Shown one piece after another: positions 37,439 to 45,911 of a stretch of DNA of 45,951 bases; position 1 is the stretch's first letter; every line of letters starts with the position of its first letter. Both the position numbers and the translations under genes were made by a program. Source of the DNA: an uncultured Chloroflexales bacterium (GTDB taxonomy: Bacteria; Chloroflexota; Chloroflexia; Chloroflexales; Chloroflexaceae); assembly GCA_937902315.1 (NCBI GenBank), contig CALGUG010000003.1:1-45951 (forward strand). Reading direction: 5' to 3'. The notes beneath the pieces were generated by a model, which saw nothing but the letters and a program-made list of their open reading frames with translations, had not been told where the DNA came from and made no database searches.

Positions 37439-40147
37439 ATGGATAGATCGATAGCGCGGCCCGCCGAAATGGCGAAAGCGTATGAGCCGCAACAGGTTGA
37501 GCAGCGCTTATATGCGTGGTGGGAAGAGCAAAGATTTTTTGAACCTCGAGCAGACGCTTCAAAAGAACCATTTGTGATCAGCATCCCGCCACCCAATGTA
37601 ACCGGCGAGTTGCATTTGGGCCACGCTATGTTCGTTACGATTGAGGATATTCTCATTCGTTGGCGGCGTATGCAGGGCTATGCAGCACTTTGGGTGCCAG
37701 GAACCGACCACGCAGGTATTGCGACTCAGACACAGGTCGAGAAACTGCTGATGTCAGAGGGCACCAGCCGACAAGCGGTTGGTCGCGAAGAATTCTTGCG
37801 CCGTACTTGGGAATGGAAAGAGAAGTATGGTGGTGAGATCACCAAACAGTTGCGTCGTTTGGGCGCGAGCTGTGACTGGAGCCGCGAGCGCTTTACGCTC
37901 GATGCTGGCCTCTCGCGTGCGGTACACACCGCCTTCAAGAAGCTCTTTGACGATGGTCTGATCTATCGAGGTCAGCGTTTGGTGAACTGGTCGCCCAAGC
38001 TCGGTACCGCCGTTAGCGACCTCGAAGTCGAATACGAAACCCGCCAAGGGTCGATCTGGTATGTGCGCTACCCCTTAGAGTCCGATTCGCTCGAGCTTGG
38101 TACATGGGGTTCGGGCTCTTGGGCCGCAAGCGCCACTGAATTTATTACGGTTGCGACTACGCGCCCTGAAACCATTTTGGGCGACACCGCGATCGCCGTC
38201 AATCCCGAAGATGAGCGCTACGCTCACATGATCGGACGCTACGCTGTGTTGCCCGTTTTGGGCCGCCGTATTCCGATCGTGGCCGATAGCTATGTCGATA
38301 AAGACTTTGGTTCGGGTGCGGTTAAGATCACGCCTGCCCATGATCCCAACGACTACGAATTGGGCCGCCGCCATAACCTGCCGATGATCAACATCATGAA
38401 CTTTGATGCGACCATCAACGGCGAGGGTGGTCCCTATGCTGGTCAAGATCGTTTCGAGGCGCGCAAGAATTTGGTCAGCGACCTCGAACTGGAAGGCCTA
38501 TTGGTCAAGGTCGAGCCGCACACCCTCAACGTCGGTATCAGCCAGCGTGGCGGCGAAGTGATCGAGCCGCTGCTCAGCGAGCAGTGGTTTGTCAAGATGG
38601 GCCCGTTGGCCGAGAAAGCGCTTGCTGCGGTTAAAGAAGGGCGCACTCGCATCATTCCTGAGCGCTTCGAGAAAGTCTATTACAACTGGCTCGAAAACAT
38701 CCAAGACTGGTGTATCAGCCGCCAGCTCTGGTGGGGCCATCGTATTCCGGTCTGGCATATGCCCGACGGCAGCTATGTGGTGCCCGGCCCAGACGAAGAG
38801 CCACCAGCCGATGGCGTTCAAGACCCGGATGTGCTCGATACTTGGTTCTCGAGCGGTCTGTGGCCCTTCTCAACCTTGGGCTGGCCCGATCAGACCGAGG
38901 ATCTGGCTCGCTTCTATCCCACCAGCGTGATGGAAACCGGCTACGATATCCTCTTCTTCTGGGTAGCCCGTATGATGATGATGGGCTGCTACTTGACCGG
39001 CAAAGAGCCCTTCCACACCATCTATCTGCACGGTTTGGTGCGCGACGAGCGCGGCCGCAAGATGTCGAAGAGCTATGGCAATGTGGTCAATCCGCTTGAG
39101 GTGATGGAGCAGTACGGCACCGACGCGCTGCGCTACACCCTTGCGACCAGCGGTACGCCCGGCCAGGACCTCAACCTCAACCCGCAGCGTATCGAAGCTG
39201 CTCGCAACTTTGCCAATAAGCTCTGGAATATCACTCGCTTCGTGCTTTCGAAGCTGGGCGATATTAGCAAAGTCGATACCAATCGCAGCAGTTTCGCCGG
39301 CGAAGATCTGACCTTGGCCGATAAGTGGGTGCTGTCGCGCTACAACCGCTTGGTGATCGACGTCGACCGCTTGCTAGAGGGCTACAACTTCGGCGAAGCT
39401 GGCCGCCAGATCCAAGACTTCATTTGGAGCGAGTTCGCCGACTGGTATGTCGAGATCGCTAAGGTGCAGCTCGATGGCGACGAAAAGCGCCAGAAGCTGA
39501 CCCGCGAAGTGCTCTACCATGTGATTGAAGGCAGCTTGCGTCTGCTGCACCCTTACATGCCGTTTGTGACCGAAGAGGCGTGGCAATACGTTTCGGCTTC
39601 CAAGGATACCTACCGCTCGTTGATGTTGGCGCCCTACCCGACCGGCGACGCCAGCGCCATCGACGAGGCCAGCGAAGCCGAGTTCAACGTGCTGCAAGAT
39701 GTGATTCGCGGCATTCGTAATGTGCGCAACGAATACAACGTTGAGCCGTCGCGCCAGATCGCGGCCATCATCAGCGCGGGCGAGCGTGCCCAGATGCTGC
39801 GCGAACAGACCGGCCATATCAGCCGCCTCGCGCGCGTCGCTGCCGACCAGCTGACGATCGAAAACGATCTGCCGAGCAAGCCCGAACAGGCGGCTGCCAT
39901 CGTTTTGGGCGCTATCGAGGTCTATCTGCCGCTGGCCGGTATGATCGATCTCGAGGCCGAGCGCGCTCGTTTGAGCAAGGATCTCAAAGCTGCCGAGGAA
40001 GAGCTTGAGCGTCGCCAAGCCCGCCTGGCTAACGAGAGCTTTGTGAGCCGCGCGCCCGCCAATGTTGTTCAGCGCGAACGCGATGCCTTGACCGCCGCCC
40101 AAGAGACGGTCGAGCGTCTGCGCGAACGAATCGCAGCGCTGGGCTAA
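37439..40147 (+). CDS. valS: Valyl-tRNA synthetase
   Basis: A 902-residue class I synthetase; the ATG at 37439 has GGAG 6 nt before it and lies behind a strong promoter. The HIGH motif is in 'PPPNVTGELHLGHAMF' near residue 58 and KMSKS is at residues 541-545 ('GRKMSKSYGN'). The editing domain has 'TTRPETILGDTAIAVNPEDERY' and 'GSGAVKITPAHDPNDYELGRRHNLP'. The C-terminal arm is a coiled coil ('LEAERARLSKDLKAAEEELERRQARLANESF') that grips the tRNA. It charges tRNA-Val in the cytoplasm. No T-box leader is seen. Confidence 0.98.
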   Translation: MDRSIARPAEMAKAYEPQQVEQRLYAWWEEQRFFEPRADASKEPFVISIPPPNVTGELHLGHAMFVTIEDILIRWRRMQGYAALWVPGTDHAGIATQTQVEKLLMSEGTSRQAVGREEFLRRTWEWKEKYGGEITKQLRRLGASCDWSRERFTLDAGLSRAVHTAFKKLFDDGLIYRGQRLVNWSPKLGTAVSDLEVEYETRQGSIWYVRYPLESDSLELGTWGSGSWAASATEFITVATTRPETILGDTAIAVNPEDERYAHMIGRYAVLPVLGRRIPIVADSYVDKDFGSGAVKITPAHDPNDYELGRRHNLPMINIMNFDATINGEGGPYAGQDRFEARKNLVSDLELEGLLVKVEPHTLNVGISQRGGEVIEPLLSEQWFVKMGPLAEKALAAVKEGRTRIIPERFEKVYYNWLENIQDWCISRQLWWGHRIPVWHMPDGSYVVPGPDEEPPADGVQDPDVLDTWFSSGLWPFSTLGWPDQTEDLARFYPTSVMETGYDILFFWVARMMMMGCYLTGKEPFHTIYLHGLVRDERGRKMSKSYGNVVNPLEVMEQYGTDALRYTLATSGTPGQDLNLNPQRIEAARNFANKLWNITRFVLSKLGDISKVDTNRSSFAGEDLTLADKWVLSRYNRLVIDVDRLLEGYNFGEAGRQIQDFIWSEFADWYVEIAKVQLDGDEKRQKLTREVLYHVIEGSLRLLHPYMPFVTEEAWQYVSASKDTYRSLMLAPYPTGDASAIDEASEAEFNVLQDVIRGIRNVRNEYNVEPSRQIAAIISAGERAQMLREQTGHISRLARVAADQLTIENDLPSKPEQAAAIVLGAIEVYLPLAGMIDLEAERARLSKDLKAAEEELERRQARLANESFVSRAPANVVQRERDALTAAQETVERLRERIAALG

Positions 40148-40236
40148 GCGCGACTTCATCGCTGTTACAACTGAATAGGGCGTTAGTATCCAGAATGGGT
40201 GCTTTGCGCTGAATCAGTGCTTGATCAATTGGAAAG

Positions 40237-40276
40237 AGAGTGGGTCGCTTCGTTCGAAGCGGCCCGTCTCCACTCT
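40237..40276 (+). terminator. Hairpin between valS and the aminotransferase gene
   Basis: An outer stem AGAGTGG (40237-40243) / CCACTCT (40270-40276) and an inner stem GTCGCTTCG / CGAAGCGGC form a long structure followed by ATTTGGTCTT. It may be a weak valS terminator or a leader element of the next gene. Confidence 0.5.
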
Positions 40277-40329
40277 ATTTGGTCTTGCTATATGATTTCG
40301 TTTGCTACTCTGAGTTTAGGAGGAACCTC

Positions 40330-41676
40330 ATGACCTCATTAGATCTCTCGCGTCAAGAGATACTCGACCTTTCACGCGAAACCACCCTCTACGAATGGAC
40401 CGCCCAAAAGGCGATGAAGCCGCTGGTAATTGACCGCGCCCAAGGCATCTACATCTGGGATGTCGATGGCAAGCGCTATATGGACTTCAACTCGCAGTTG
40501 ATGTGTGTCAACATCGGCCATGGCGACCGCCGCGTGATCGACGCCATCAAGGCTCAGCTCGATCAGGTCGCCTATGTTGCTCCGACTTTAGCCACCACCC
40601 CTGCCCGAGCCGAACTTGGGCGTTTGCTCAAAGAGATCACTCCCGGCAACCTCTCCAAAGCCTTTTTCACCAATGGCGGTGCCGAAGCGAACGAAAACGC
40701 CGTTAAGATCGCTCGTATGTACACCGGACGCCAAAAGATCTTGGCACGCTACCGCTCGTATCACGGTGCAACCGCAGGCGCGATCTCGTTGACGGGTGAT
40801 CCGCGTCGTTGGGCCGCCGAGCCAGCCGTGCCTGGCGTGGTACGCATTCCCGACTTCTATCCCTACCGCGCAGGCAAAGATCTGAACGATCCCGAATATA
40901 CCGCCTCGGTTTTGAACGCCACCGAAGATATTATTCAGTTTGAAGGCCCGCACACTATCGCTGCGCTGATCATCGAACCGGTCGTGGGCACCAACGGCAT
41001 TCTGATCCCCAGCGAAGCCTACATCAAGGGCTTGCGCGAACTCTGCGATAAGTATGGCATTCTGCTGATCGCCGATGAGGTGATGAGCGGCTTTGGCCGC
41101 ACCGGTAAATGGTTCGCTGTCGATCACTGGGGTGTTGTGCCCGATATTATGACGATGGCTAAGGGCCTGACCTCGGCCTATGTGCCGCTGGGCGCGACCG
41201 TCGTCTCTGATACGATCGCCGAATATTTCGAAGATAACACGCTCTATGCTGGCTTGACCTACAACGCTCACGCGGTTGGCTGTGCCGCTGCGATCGCCTG
41301 TATCAACATCTACAAAGAAGACAAGCTGATCGAGCATGCAGCCGCTATGGGCGAGATCCTTAAAGAGGAATTTGCTAAACTGCAAGCCAAACACCCCTGT
41401 ATCGGCGATACGCGCGCGATCGGCCTCTTCTCGCTGCTCGAATTCGTCAAAGATCGCGAGACTCGTGAGCCGCTGGTGCCCTACAACCCGCGCCCCGACC
41501 AGATGGGCCCGATTCCGCAGTTCAACGCCTTCTTGCGTGAGCACGGCCTCTACGCCATGGTACGTTGGGGCACTTGCCACGTTAACCCACCGCTCACCAT
41601 CAGCGAGGCCGAACTGCGCGAGGGCTTGGCGATTATCGATCAAGGCTTGGAGATCATCGATCGAGCGATCGTATAA
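40330..41676 (+). CDS. Class III PLP-dependent aminotransferase
   Basis: 448 residues from the ATG at 40330, which has an ideal AGGAGG; the longer frame from 40240 runs through a hairpin. The PLP lysine is K278 in 'MTMAKGLTSAYVPLGA'. Other family marks are 'FFTNGGAEANENAVKIAR', 'YRSYHGATAGAISLTGD', 'IIEPVVGTNGILIP' and 'LLIADEVMSGFGRTGKWFAVDHW'. Class III enzymes move an amino group from an omega-amino substrate such as taurine, beta-alanine or 4-aminobutyrate to an oxo-acid. The substrate cannot be fixed from sequence. It seems to be transcribed alone and is closed by the hairpin at 41902. Confidence 0.92.
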   Translation: MTSLDLSRQEILDLSRETTLYEWTAQKAMKPLVIDRAQGIYIWDVDGKRYMDFNSQLMCVNIGHGDRRVIDAIKAQLDQVAYVAPTLATTPARAELGRLLKEITPGNLSKAFFTNGGAEANENAVKIARMYTGRQKILARYRSYHGATAGAISLTGDPRRWAAEPAVPGVVRIPDFYPYRAGKDLNDPEYTASVLNATEDIIQFEGPHTIAALIIEPVVGTNGILIPSEAYIKGLRELCDKYGILLIADEVMSGFGRTGKWFAVDHWGVVPDIMTMAKGLTSAYVPLGATVVSDTIAEYFEDNTLYAGLTYNAHAVGCAAAIACINIYKEDKLIEHAAAMGEILKEEFAKLQAKHPCIGDTRAIGLFSLLEFVKDRETREPLVPYNPRPDQMGPIPQFNAFLREHGLYAMVRWGTCHVNPPLTISEAELREGLAIIDQGLEIIDRAIV

Positions 41677-41687
41677 CGAAACCGCTC

Positions 41688-41840
41688 ATTTTGGGACGGC
41701 CTTTCCACGCACAGCGATACGCGCTCTTTGTGGCGGGCGGGATGTTGGTAGCCGTAGGCGGACGCGCCTAGGACGTTCTTGGGGGAAGGACGAGACCGCC
41801 AGAGCGCCGAACTCAGCAAGAGGATGTGCTATCACAACAA
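41688..41840 (+). repeat. Composite intergenic repeat copy 11, long form
   Basis: The core is at 41749-41766. The whole stretch matches the long copy at 20354-20510, from CATTTTGGGAC to AAGAGGATGTGCTATCAC. Both long copies lie directly behind plus-strand genes in convergent gaps. Near 41863 follows CTGCCGAAGCC, a reverse GGCCTTCGGCAG-like module. Confidence 0.78.
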
Positions 41841-41901
41841 GACGAGGCACATTCCACGCTGCCGAAGCCTAAAAAGGCTCAGTTAACCAGAGACGCTATA
41901 A

Positions 41902-41938
41902 AACACACAAGGGAGGCTGCACGCCTCCCTTGTGTGTT
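41902..41938. terminator. Bidirectional terminator between aminotransferase and SirB1-type genes
   Basis: AACACACAAGGGAGGC (41902-41917) and GCCTCCCTTGTGTGTT (41923-41938) form a perfect 16-bp stem with a 5-base loop. On the minus strand TTTTA follows. It lies 15 bases beyond the minus-strand gene's stop. Confidence 0.9.
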
Positions 41939-41952
41939 GCTATCTCGAACGT

Positions 41953-42795
41953 TTAGTTGAGCTGCGCCAGCGGACCTACCAGATCTTTGACAAATGTACG
42001 AATCTGGGGCAGATCGTTGGCCTGGGGTGCTAACTTGGCGTAGCGCTCTAGATCTTCAAGCGCAGGGTAGAGCATGCCCACACGTGTGCGTAACAGGCCT
42101 CGGTCGCGCACCTCGTGCGAATCTTTGCCTTCGATTAGGACAATACGTTCGATCGCGGCCAGCGCCTTGTCGATTCGATCGAAGCGAATGTAGGTGTACT
42201 TCAGATTGCGCAGAATCCGCGCCAGAATCGCGCGCTTTGAAGGTGGTGCCATAATTTCGTCGATCAAGCTCGGCGAAACTGTGCCTCCGTAGGCCCGTGC
42301 GATACGCTCTTCACACTCTTGTTGCGAGCAGATTCGCCCTTGATGAAATGGGTCGAAAATGATGTCTTCATATTCCGAACGATAACGAGCCAAGAAATGC
42401 CCCGGCATAGCGACGCCTGTGATCGGCAACTGCAGCCGCCAACCGATCTCCATATACACAATCGAGAGAGTGATCGGCAGCCCCGTTCGCATCTCTAGCG
42501 CGTAATCAAGAAAGCTATTTTCTGGTCCGTCGCCGTCTAAACTCCCTTGAAAGCCAAGCTCTCCGAACAGATAGTCGTTCAAAATAGCGAGAGTCTGTTT
42601 TGCGTCGCGGGCGCGTTGTACACGGGGACGAATCGCCTCGGCCATGAGATCGAGCTGGCGCAAAACGAGATGGGGCTGACCATACTCTTGATCCTCCCAA
42701 GCGATGCAGAGTGCGGCTTCGGCAAGATTGATTTTGGCATCGGGCTGGCGAATAATTTCGCAAAAACGCTGGCGAGCAGGGAATAGTGTTTGCAT
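41953..42795 (-). CDS. SirB1 family protein (transglutaminase-like plus TPR-like helices)
   Basis: A 280-residue protein. The SirB1 domain shows 'LNDYLFGELGFQGSLDGDGPENSFLDYALEMRTGLPITLSIVYMEIGWRLQLPITGVAMPGHFLARY', the family's most conserved part, with His in 'PGHFL' and Asp in 'DPFHQG' as in transglutaminase-like folds. The usual catalytic Cys position is Thr/Ile-rich, as in most SirB1 proteins. The C terminus holds TPR-like helices ('RIDKALAAIERIVLIEGKDSHEVRDRGLLRTRVGMLYPALEDLERYAKL'). The molecular role of the family is poorly defined. It is transcribed alone. Confidence 0.85.
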   Translation of the reverse strand: MQTLFPARQRFCEIIRQPDAKINLAEAALCIAWEDQEYGQPHLVLRQLDLMAEAIRPRVQRARDAKQTLAILNDYLFGELGFQGSLDGDGPENSFLDYALEMRTGLPITLSIVYMEIGWRLQLPITGVAMPGHFLARYRSEYEDIIFDPFHQGRICSQQECEERIARAYGGTVSPSLIDEIMAPPSKRAILARILRNLKYTYIRFDRIDKALAAIERIVLIEGKDSHEVRDRGLLRTRVGMLYPALEDLERYAKLAPQANDLPQIRTFVKDLVGPLAQLN

Positions 42796-43102
42796 AACGC
42801 TCGTTATCGTGTGCAGGGTAAGCAGTGAACCACAGCCACATCGTCAACTGTGGCTCCTTAGGCAAACGCTTGCTAGAATGTGTCTATAGCCATGTAAACG
42901 AAAACTGATCTGGGAATTCTCCAATGCCTAACAATTACAGGCCTTTTTCTGAGTTTAGAGGTTGTAGAGAGGATGAAATTGATAACCATCTATCTGTGTT
43001 ATAGACCCAAATCAGTATAAATATCGTTAGAATATGTTTCCATCATAGCAAAGAGTTGTGACGAATACAATACAATAAAGAAGTGTAGTAATGCTAGAAA
43101 AG
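42796..43102. other. AT-rich gap beside the SirB1-type gene
   Basis: No gene or repeat-family copy is seen in about 300 bases. It must contain the promoter of the minus-strand SirB1-type gene, but no clear -10/-35 pair was recognised. Confidence 0.4.
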
Positions 43103-43178
43103 AAAGTTATCGTGTTCTTTATGCGAAAAACGCCATTTTGTGATTATGGCATAAAGAACACGATAGATCGACTTTCGC
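43103..43178. terminator. Long hairpin behind the acyl-CoA synthetase gene
   Basis: TATCGTGTTCTTTATGC (43108-43124) and GCATAAAGAACACGATA (43149-43165) form a perfect 17-bp stem around a 24-base loop; GAAAGT / ACTTTC flanks can extend it. On the minus strand TTTCTTTTC follows. It probably terminates the gene ending at 43207, but the loop is unusually large for a terminator. Confidence 0.55.
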
Positions 43179-43206
43179 GTTTATTTAGCGGGCACTGAGG
43201 CTCTGA

Positions 43207-44721
43207 TCAGATTTGAATCAGATGTTTTTGAACTTTGCCCATCGCATTGCGCGGTAGAGCATCGACAAACAGGATACGGCGCGGCTTTTTATAGCTCGCT
43301 AACTGATCGCGACACCAAGCGATCAACTCTTCGCGCAGCTGCTCTTGATCAGCGCCCGGGCGCGCCACAACCACCGCCACCACCTGTTCGCCGTATTCGG
43401 GGTCGGGCGCGCCCAAGACGGCGGCTTCAAGGACTGCCTCGTGGGCCATGAGCACCTCTTCGATCTCGCGCGGATAAATGTTGTAGCCGCCGCTGATAAT
43501 TAGCTCGCGCGCCCGCCCTGAGATCGTGAAGTAGCCATCGTCGCTGCGCCAGCCCAGATCGCCGGTGTTGAACCATCCTTCAGCGTCGAAGGCCTCGGCG
43601 GTTGCATCAGGCCGTTTCCAATAGCCTTTGAAGACGTGTGGCCCGCGCACCTGAATCTCGCCCGGATCGCTGTTCGTGATCTCCTCGCGTGTGCGCACAT
43701 GCACGATGCGCGCCTCTTGCCCGGGGAAGGGTTTGCCGACTGTGCCGGGGCGACGCTCTCCTTCGTAAGGGTTGGTAAGATTCATAATCGTCTCGGTCAT
43801 GCCGTAACGTTCCAAAATGGCATGCCCGAAGAGCTCTTGAAACTCGTTAAAAGTCTGCGGGGAGAGGGCGGCTGAGCCTGACACAAACAGACGAATCTGC
43901 TCGGCTTTGCGATGGCCGGGATTCTGGCGAGCTTCGTTGATCAGTCGAGTGTACATAGTGGGCACACCGAAGAACATCGTCGCGCGGCCACGGTACAGCT
44001 CGTTGTAGATCTCGTTGGCGTCGAAGCGGCGGCGCAGATCGACGCTCGCGCCGCGTAACAACGTCCCGTGAATGCCTACGCCCAAGCCGTGGATATGGAA
44101 GAGCGGTAGACAGAGCAATAGGCAGTCATCAGCGCTCCAGCGCCAAGCCTCGGTTACAGCCTGGCTGTTGGCTGCCAGATTGCGATGGCGCAACATAGCT
44201 CCCTTCGAACGGCCGGTTGTCCCCGAGGTATAAGCGATCAGAGCGACCTCTTCTCCATCGGGTAAGATCACATCTTCAATCGCTCGAATCTCGCTTAGCG
44301 ATCGTCCCCAAAGCGAGTCATCGACCACAATTTGCTCTAACGCTGGTACGTCGTTTGCTATTCTATCTAATTCTGAACGGTGCAAAACATCGGTGACACA
44401 CAGTTTTGCTTCCGAGTCGGAAAGGATATGACGCAGTTCAACCTGCTTATATTGGGTATTTACCAACACCACAATCGCCCCAGCCAATTGAGCGCCTAAA
44501 TACGCAGCCAAAAAAGCCGGACTGTTATCGAGAAAGAGGGCGATTCGCTCTCCACGCTCAACCTTAAAAACCTCTTGAAAATAATGTGTCCAAGCGAGCG
44601 CCGCCTCTTGCAGTTCTTTGTAAGTATATCTATGTTGATCAAAATACAAACAGGTTCGTTGCGGCTCTTGTGCGCAAATAGTAAAAAAAGCATGCAGAAT
44701 CGAGATTTGTGAGTCAGCCAT
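43207..44721 (-). CDS. AMP-forming acyl-CoA synthetase, malonyl-CoA synthetase (MatB) like
   Basis: A 504-residue ANL enzyme with GGAGGGG before the ATG. Motifs are the phosphate loop 'YTSGTTGRSKGAML', A5 'ERYGMTET', A7 'FNTGDLGWR', A8 'GRARELIISGGYNIYPREIEE' and the adenylating lysine in 'PRNAMGKVQKHLI'. The stretch 'LFVSGSAALSPQTFNEFQELFGHAILERYGMTETIMNLTNPYEGERRPGTVG' matches the MatB/ACSF3 malonyl-CoA synthetase group closely. Such enzymes join malonate or methylmalonate to CoA using ATP. A medium- or long-chain acyl substrate remains possible. No matA, matC or malonate regulator is nearby. It seems to be transcribed alone. Confidence 0.85.
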   Translation of the reverse strand: MADSQISILHAFFTICAQEPQRTCLYFDQHRYTYKELQEAALAWTHYFQEVFKVERGERIALFLDNSPAFLAAYLGAQLAGAIVVLVNTQYKQVELRHILSDSEAKLCVTDVLHRSELDRIANDVPALEQIVVDDSLWGRSLSEIRAIEDVILPDGEEVALIAYTSGTTGRSKGAMLRHRNLAANSQAVTEAWRWSADDCLLLCLPLFHIHGLGVGIHGTLLRGASVDLRRRFDANEIYNELYRGRATMFFGVPTMYTRLINEARQNPGHRKAEQIRLFVSGSAALSPQTFNEFQELFGHAILERYGMTETIMNLTNPYEGERRPGTVGKPFPGQEARIVHVRTREEITNSDPGEIQVRGPHVFKGYWKRPDATAEAFDAEGWFNTGDLGWRSDDGYFTISGRARELIISGGYNIYPREIEEVLMAHEAVLEAAVLGAPDPEYGEQVVAVVVARPGADQEQLREELIAWCRDQLASYKKPRRILFVDALPRNAMGKVQKHLIQI

Positions 44722-44907
44722 AATCCCCTCCCCCTTCTACGACTTTAGTATGAGACGGTGTGACAAAAACTTATTATAATAGTGAATCGATGGATAGAGT
44801 GTTGGAAAAAGTTATAAATAAAATAAATTTGTACTATTTATAAGGAAGATATATCAGAATTATAATAAAAATGGCTATAATTGAGCGGAAATCCCTCACA
44901 AAAACAT

Positions 44908-44936
44908 TTGACTGTGGCAAAAGCTTGTGATATTCT
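44908..44936 (+). promoter_or_regulatory. Promoter of the auracyanin-type gene
   Basis: TTGACT (44908-44913), a 17-base spacer and TATTCT (44931-44936) predict a start near 44943, giving a leader of about 67 bases before the ATG at 45010. The rest of the 288-base gap (44722-45009) is AT-rich without a gene. Confidence 0.75.
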
Positions 44937-45009
44937 ACAACTCGTATGGAAACGATAATAATGCTCCGATTTCACAAGAGTAACATTATATAGAAAGGAC
45001 CTCTTACGC

Positions 45010-45462
45010 ATGAAGACTCTCAAACGTCTTGTCGTTGCTGGCGTGTTAGCTCTCGCTTTGGCCGCTTGTGGTGGTGGTGGTGGCAATTCCGGCGGTGGCG
45101 CTGCAACCAACAACCCGACCATCGCAGCTGATGGCGAGAACCTCGCTTTCGACAAGACTGCACTGACCGTCGGCCAGGGCCAAGTAACCTTGACCTTCAA
45201 CAACCCCTCGGCAGTTAACCAGCACAACTGGATCTTGGTCAACGGTGGCGACGATGTCGCAGCTCGTGTTGACGAAGCTTCCTTGAGCGCAGAGAACTAC
45301 ATTCCCGAAAACGCAGATGTTCTGGCTCACTCCCGCCTCTTGAACCCGGGCGAGAATGACACTGTTACCTTCACCGCTCCGGCTCCCGGCACCTACACCT
45401 ACATCTGCACCGTGCCCGGCCACTATGCCGCTGGTATGAAGGGTACCCTGACCGTTCAGTAG
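45010..45462 (+). CDS. Auracyanin-type blue-copper lipoprotein
   Basis: A 150-residue plastocyanin/azurin-like protein. The signal ends in the lipobox 'LAAC' (C20), followed by a Gly-rich linker, so it is anchored outside the membrane. All four type-1 copper ligands are present: H72 ('NQHNW'), C133, H138 and M143 ('YICTVPGHYAAGM'). The 'VNQHNWILV' and final 'GMKGTLTV' match auracyanins of Chloroflexota. Auracyanins carry electrons, replacing cytochrome c, from alternative complex III to a reaction centre or terminal oxidase. Codon use and a good promoter suggest strong expression. A terminator closes this one-gene unit. Confidence 0.92.
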   Translation: MKTLKRLVVAGVLALALAACGGGGGNSGGGAATNNPTIAADGENLAFDKTALTVGQGQVTLTFNNPSAVNQHNWILVNGGDDVAARVDEASLSAENYIPENADVLAHSRLLNPGENDTVTFTAPAPGTYTYICTVPGHYAAGMKGTLTVQ

Positions 45463-45488
45463 TGATATACGCGTGCTCGACACGTTCG

Positions 45489-45523
45489 ATCGTCCCTGTT
45501 CAAACGAGCAGGGACGATTTTTT
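45489..45523 (+). terminator. Terminator of the auracyanin-type gene
   Basis: ATCGTCCCTG (45489-45498) and CAGGGACGAT (45509-45518) form a 10-bp stem with a 10-base loop, followed by TTTTTAT. Confidence 0.93.
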
Positions 45524-45882
45524 ATGCTCTTCTGTCCTCCATCGTATCTTAGGCTCATATCGTTATCGCTCTGACGGTAGAGACGTTACCCTCCATTCGG
45601 TCCCAAGCGCGTCCGCCTACGGCTACCAAATCGAACAGCCACCCATTCGGTCCCACAAGCCCTACGCAGCGCTCGAGAGCTGGGGAAGATTCTACGCGCT
45701 TCCCATGTCGCTAACAATAGCTCATATGAAAAGCGCGAAGCTCTGCGCTGAAGACTCACCCGAATCTGAGCACTTGTAACGAATATTCGAGAAACTCATC
45801 GAGCAGGCTGTTGGCTACTTCATGGCATCGTATGCCTTGCCAATGCGGAATAGCCACGTTCAAATAGGGCATTTGGCAAGGT
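45524..45882 (-). repeat. Gene-free right flank with composite repeat copy 12
   Basis: Reverse copy with core 45608-45625, preceded by CCATTCGGTCC and followed by AAATCGAACAGCC. The remaining bases up to the promoter at 45883 show no gene. Confidence 0.65.
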
Positions 45883-45911
45883 TTGACAAGAATAGACCAG
45901 AGTGCTATACT
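45883..45911 (+). promoter_or_regulatory. Very strong sigma-70-type promoter at the right edge
   Basis: A perfect TTGACA (45883-45888), a 17-base spacer and TATACT (45906-45911) point out of the window. No start codon with a ribosome site follows in the last 40 bases. The strength and long untranslated leader would fit an rRNA or tRNA operon, which is a guess. Confidence 0.8.

Noticed and set aside
40237..40276. Riboswitch before the aminotransferase
   Set aside because: Only one extended hairpin is present, with no conserved aptamer core that I recognise; a weak valS terminator is simpler.
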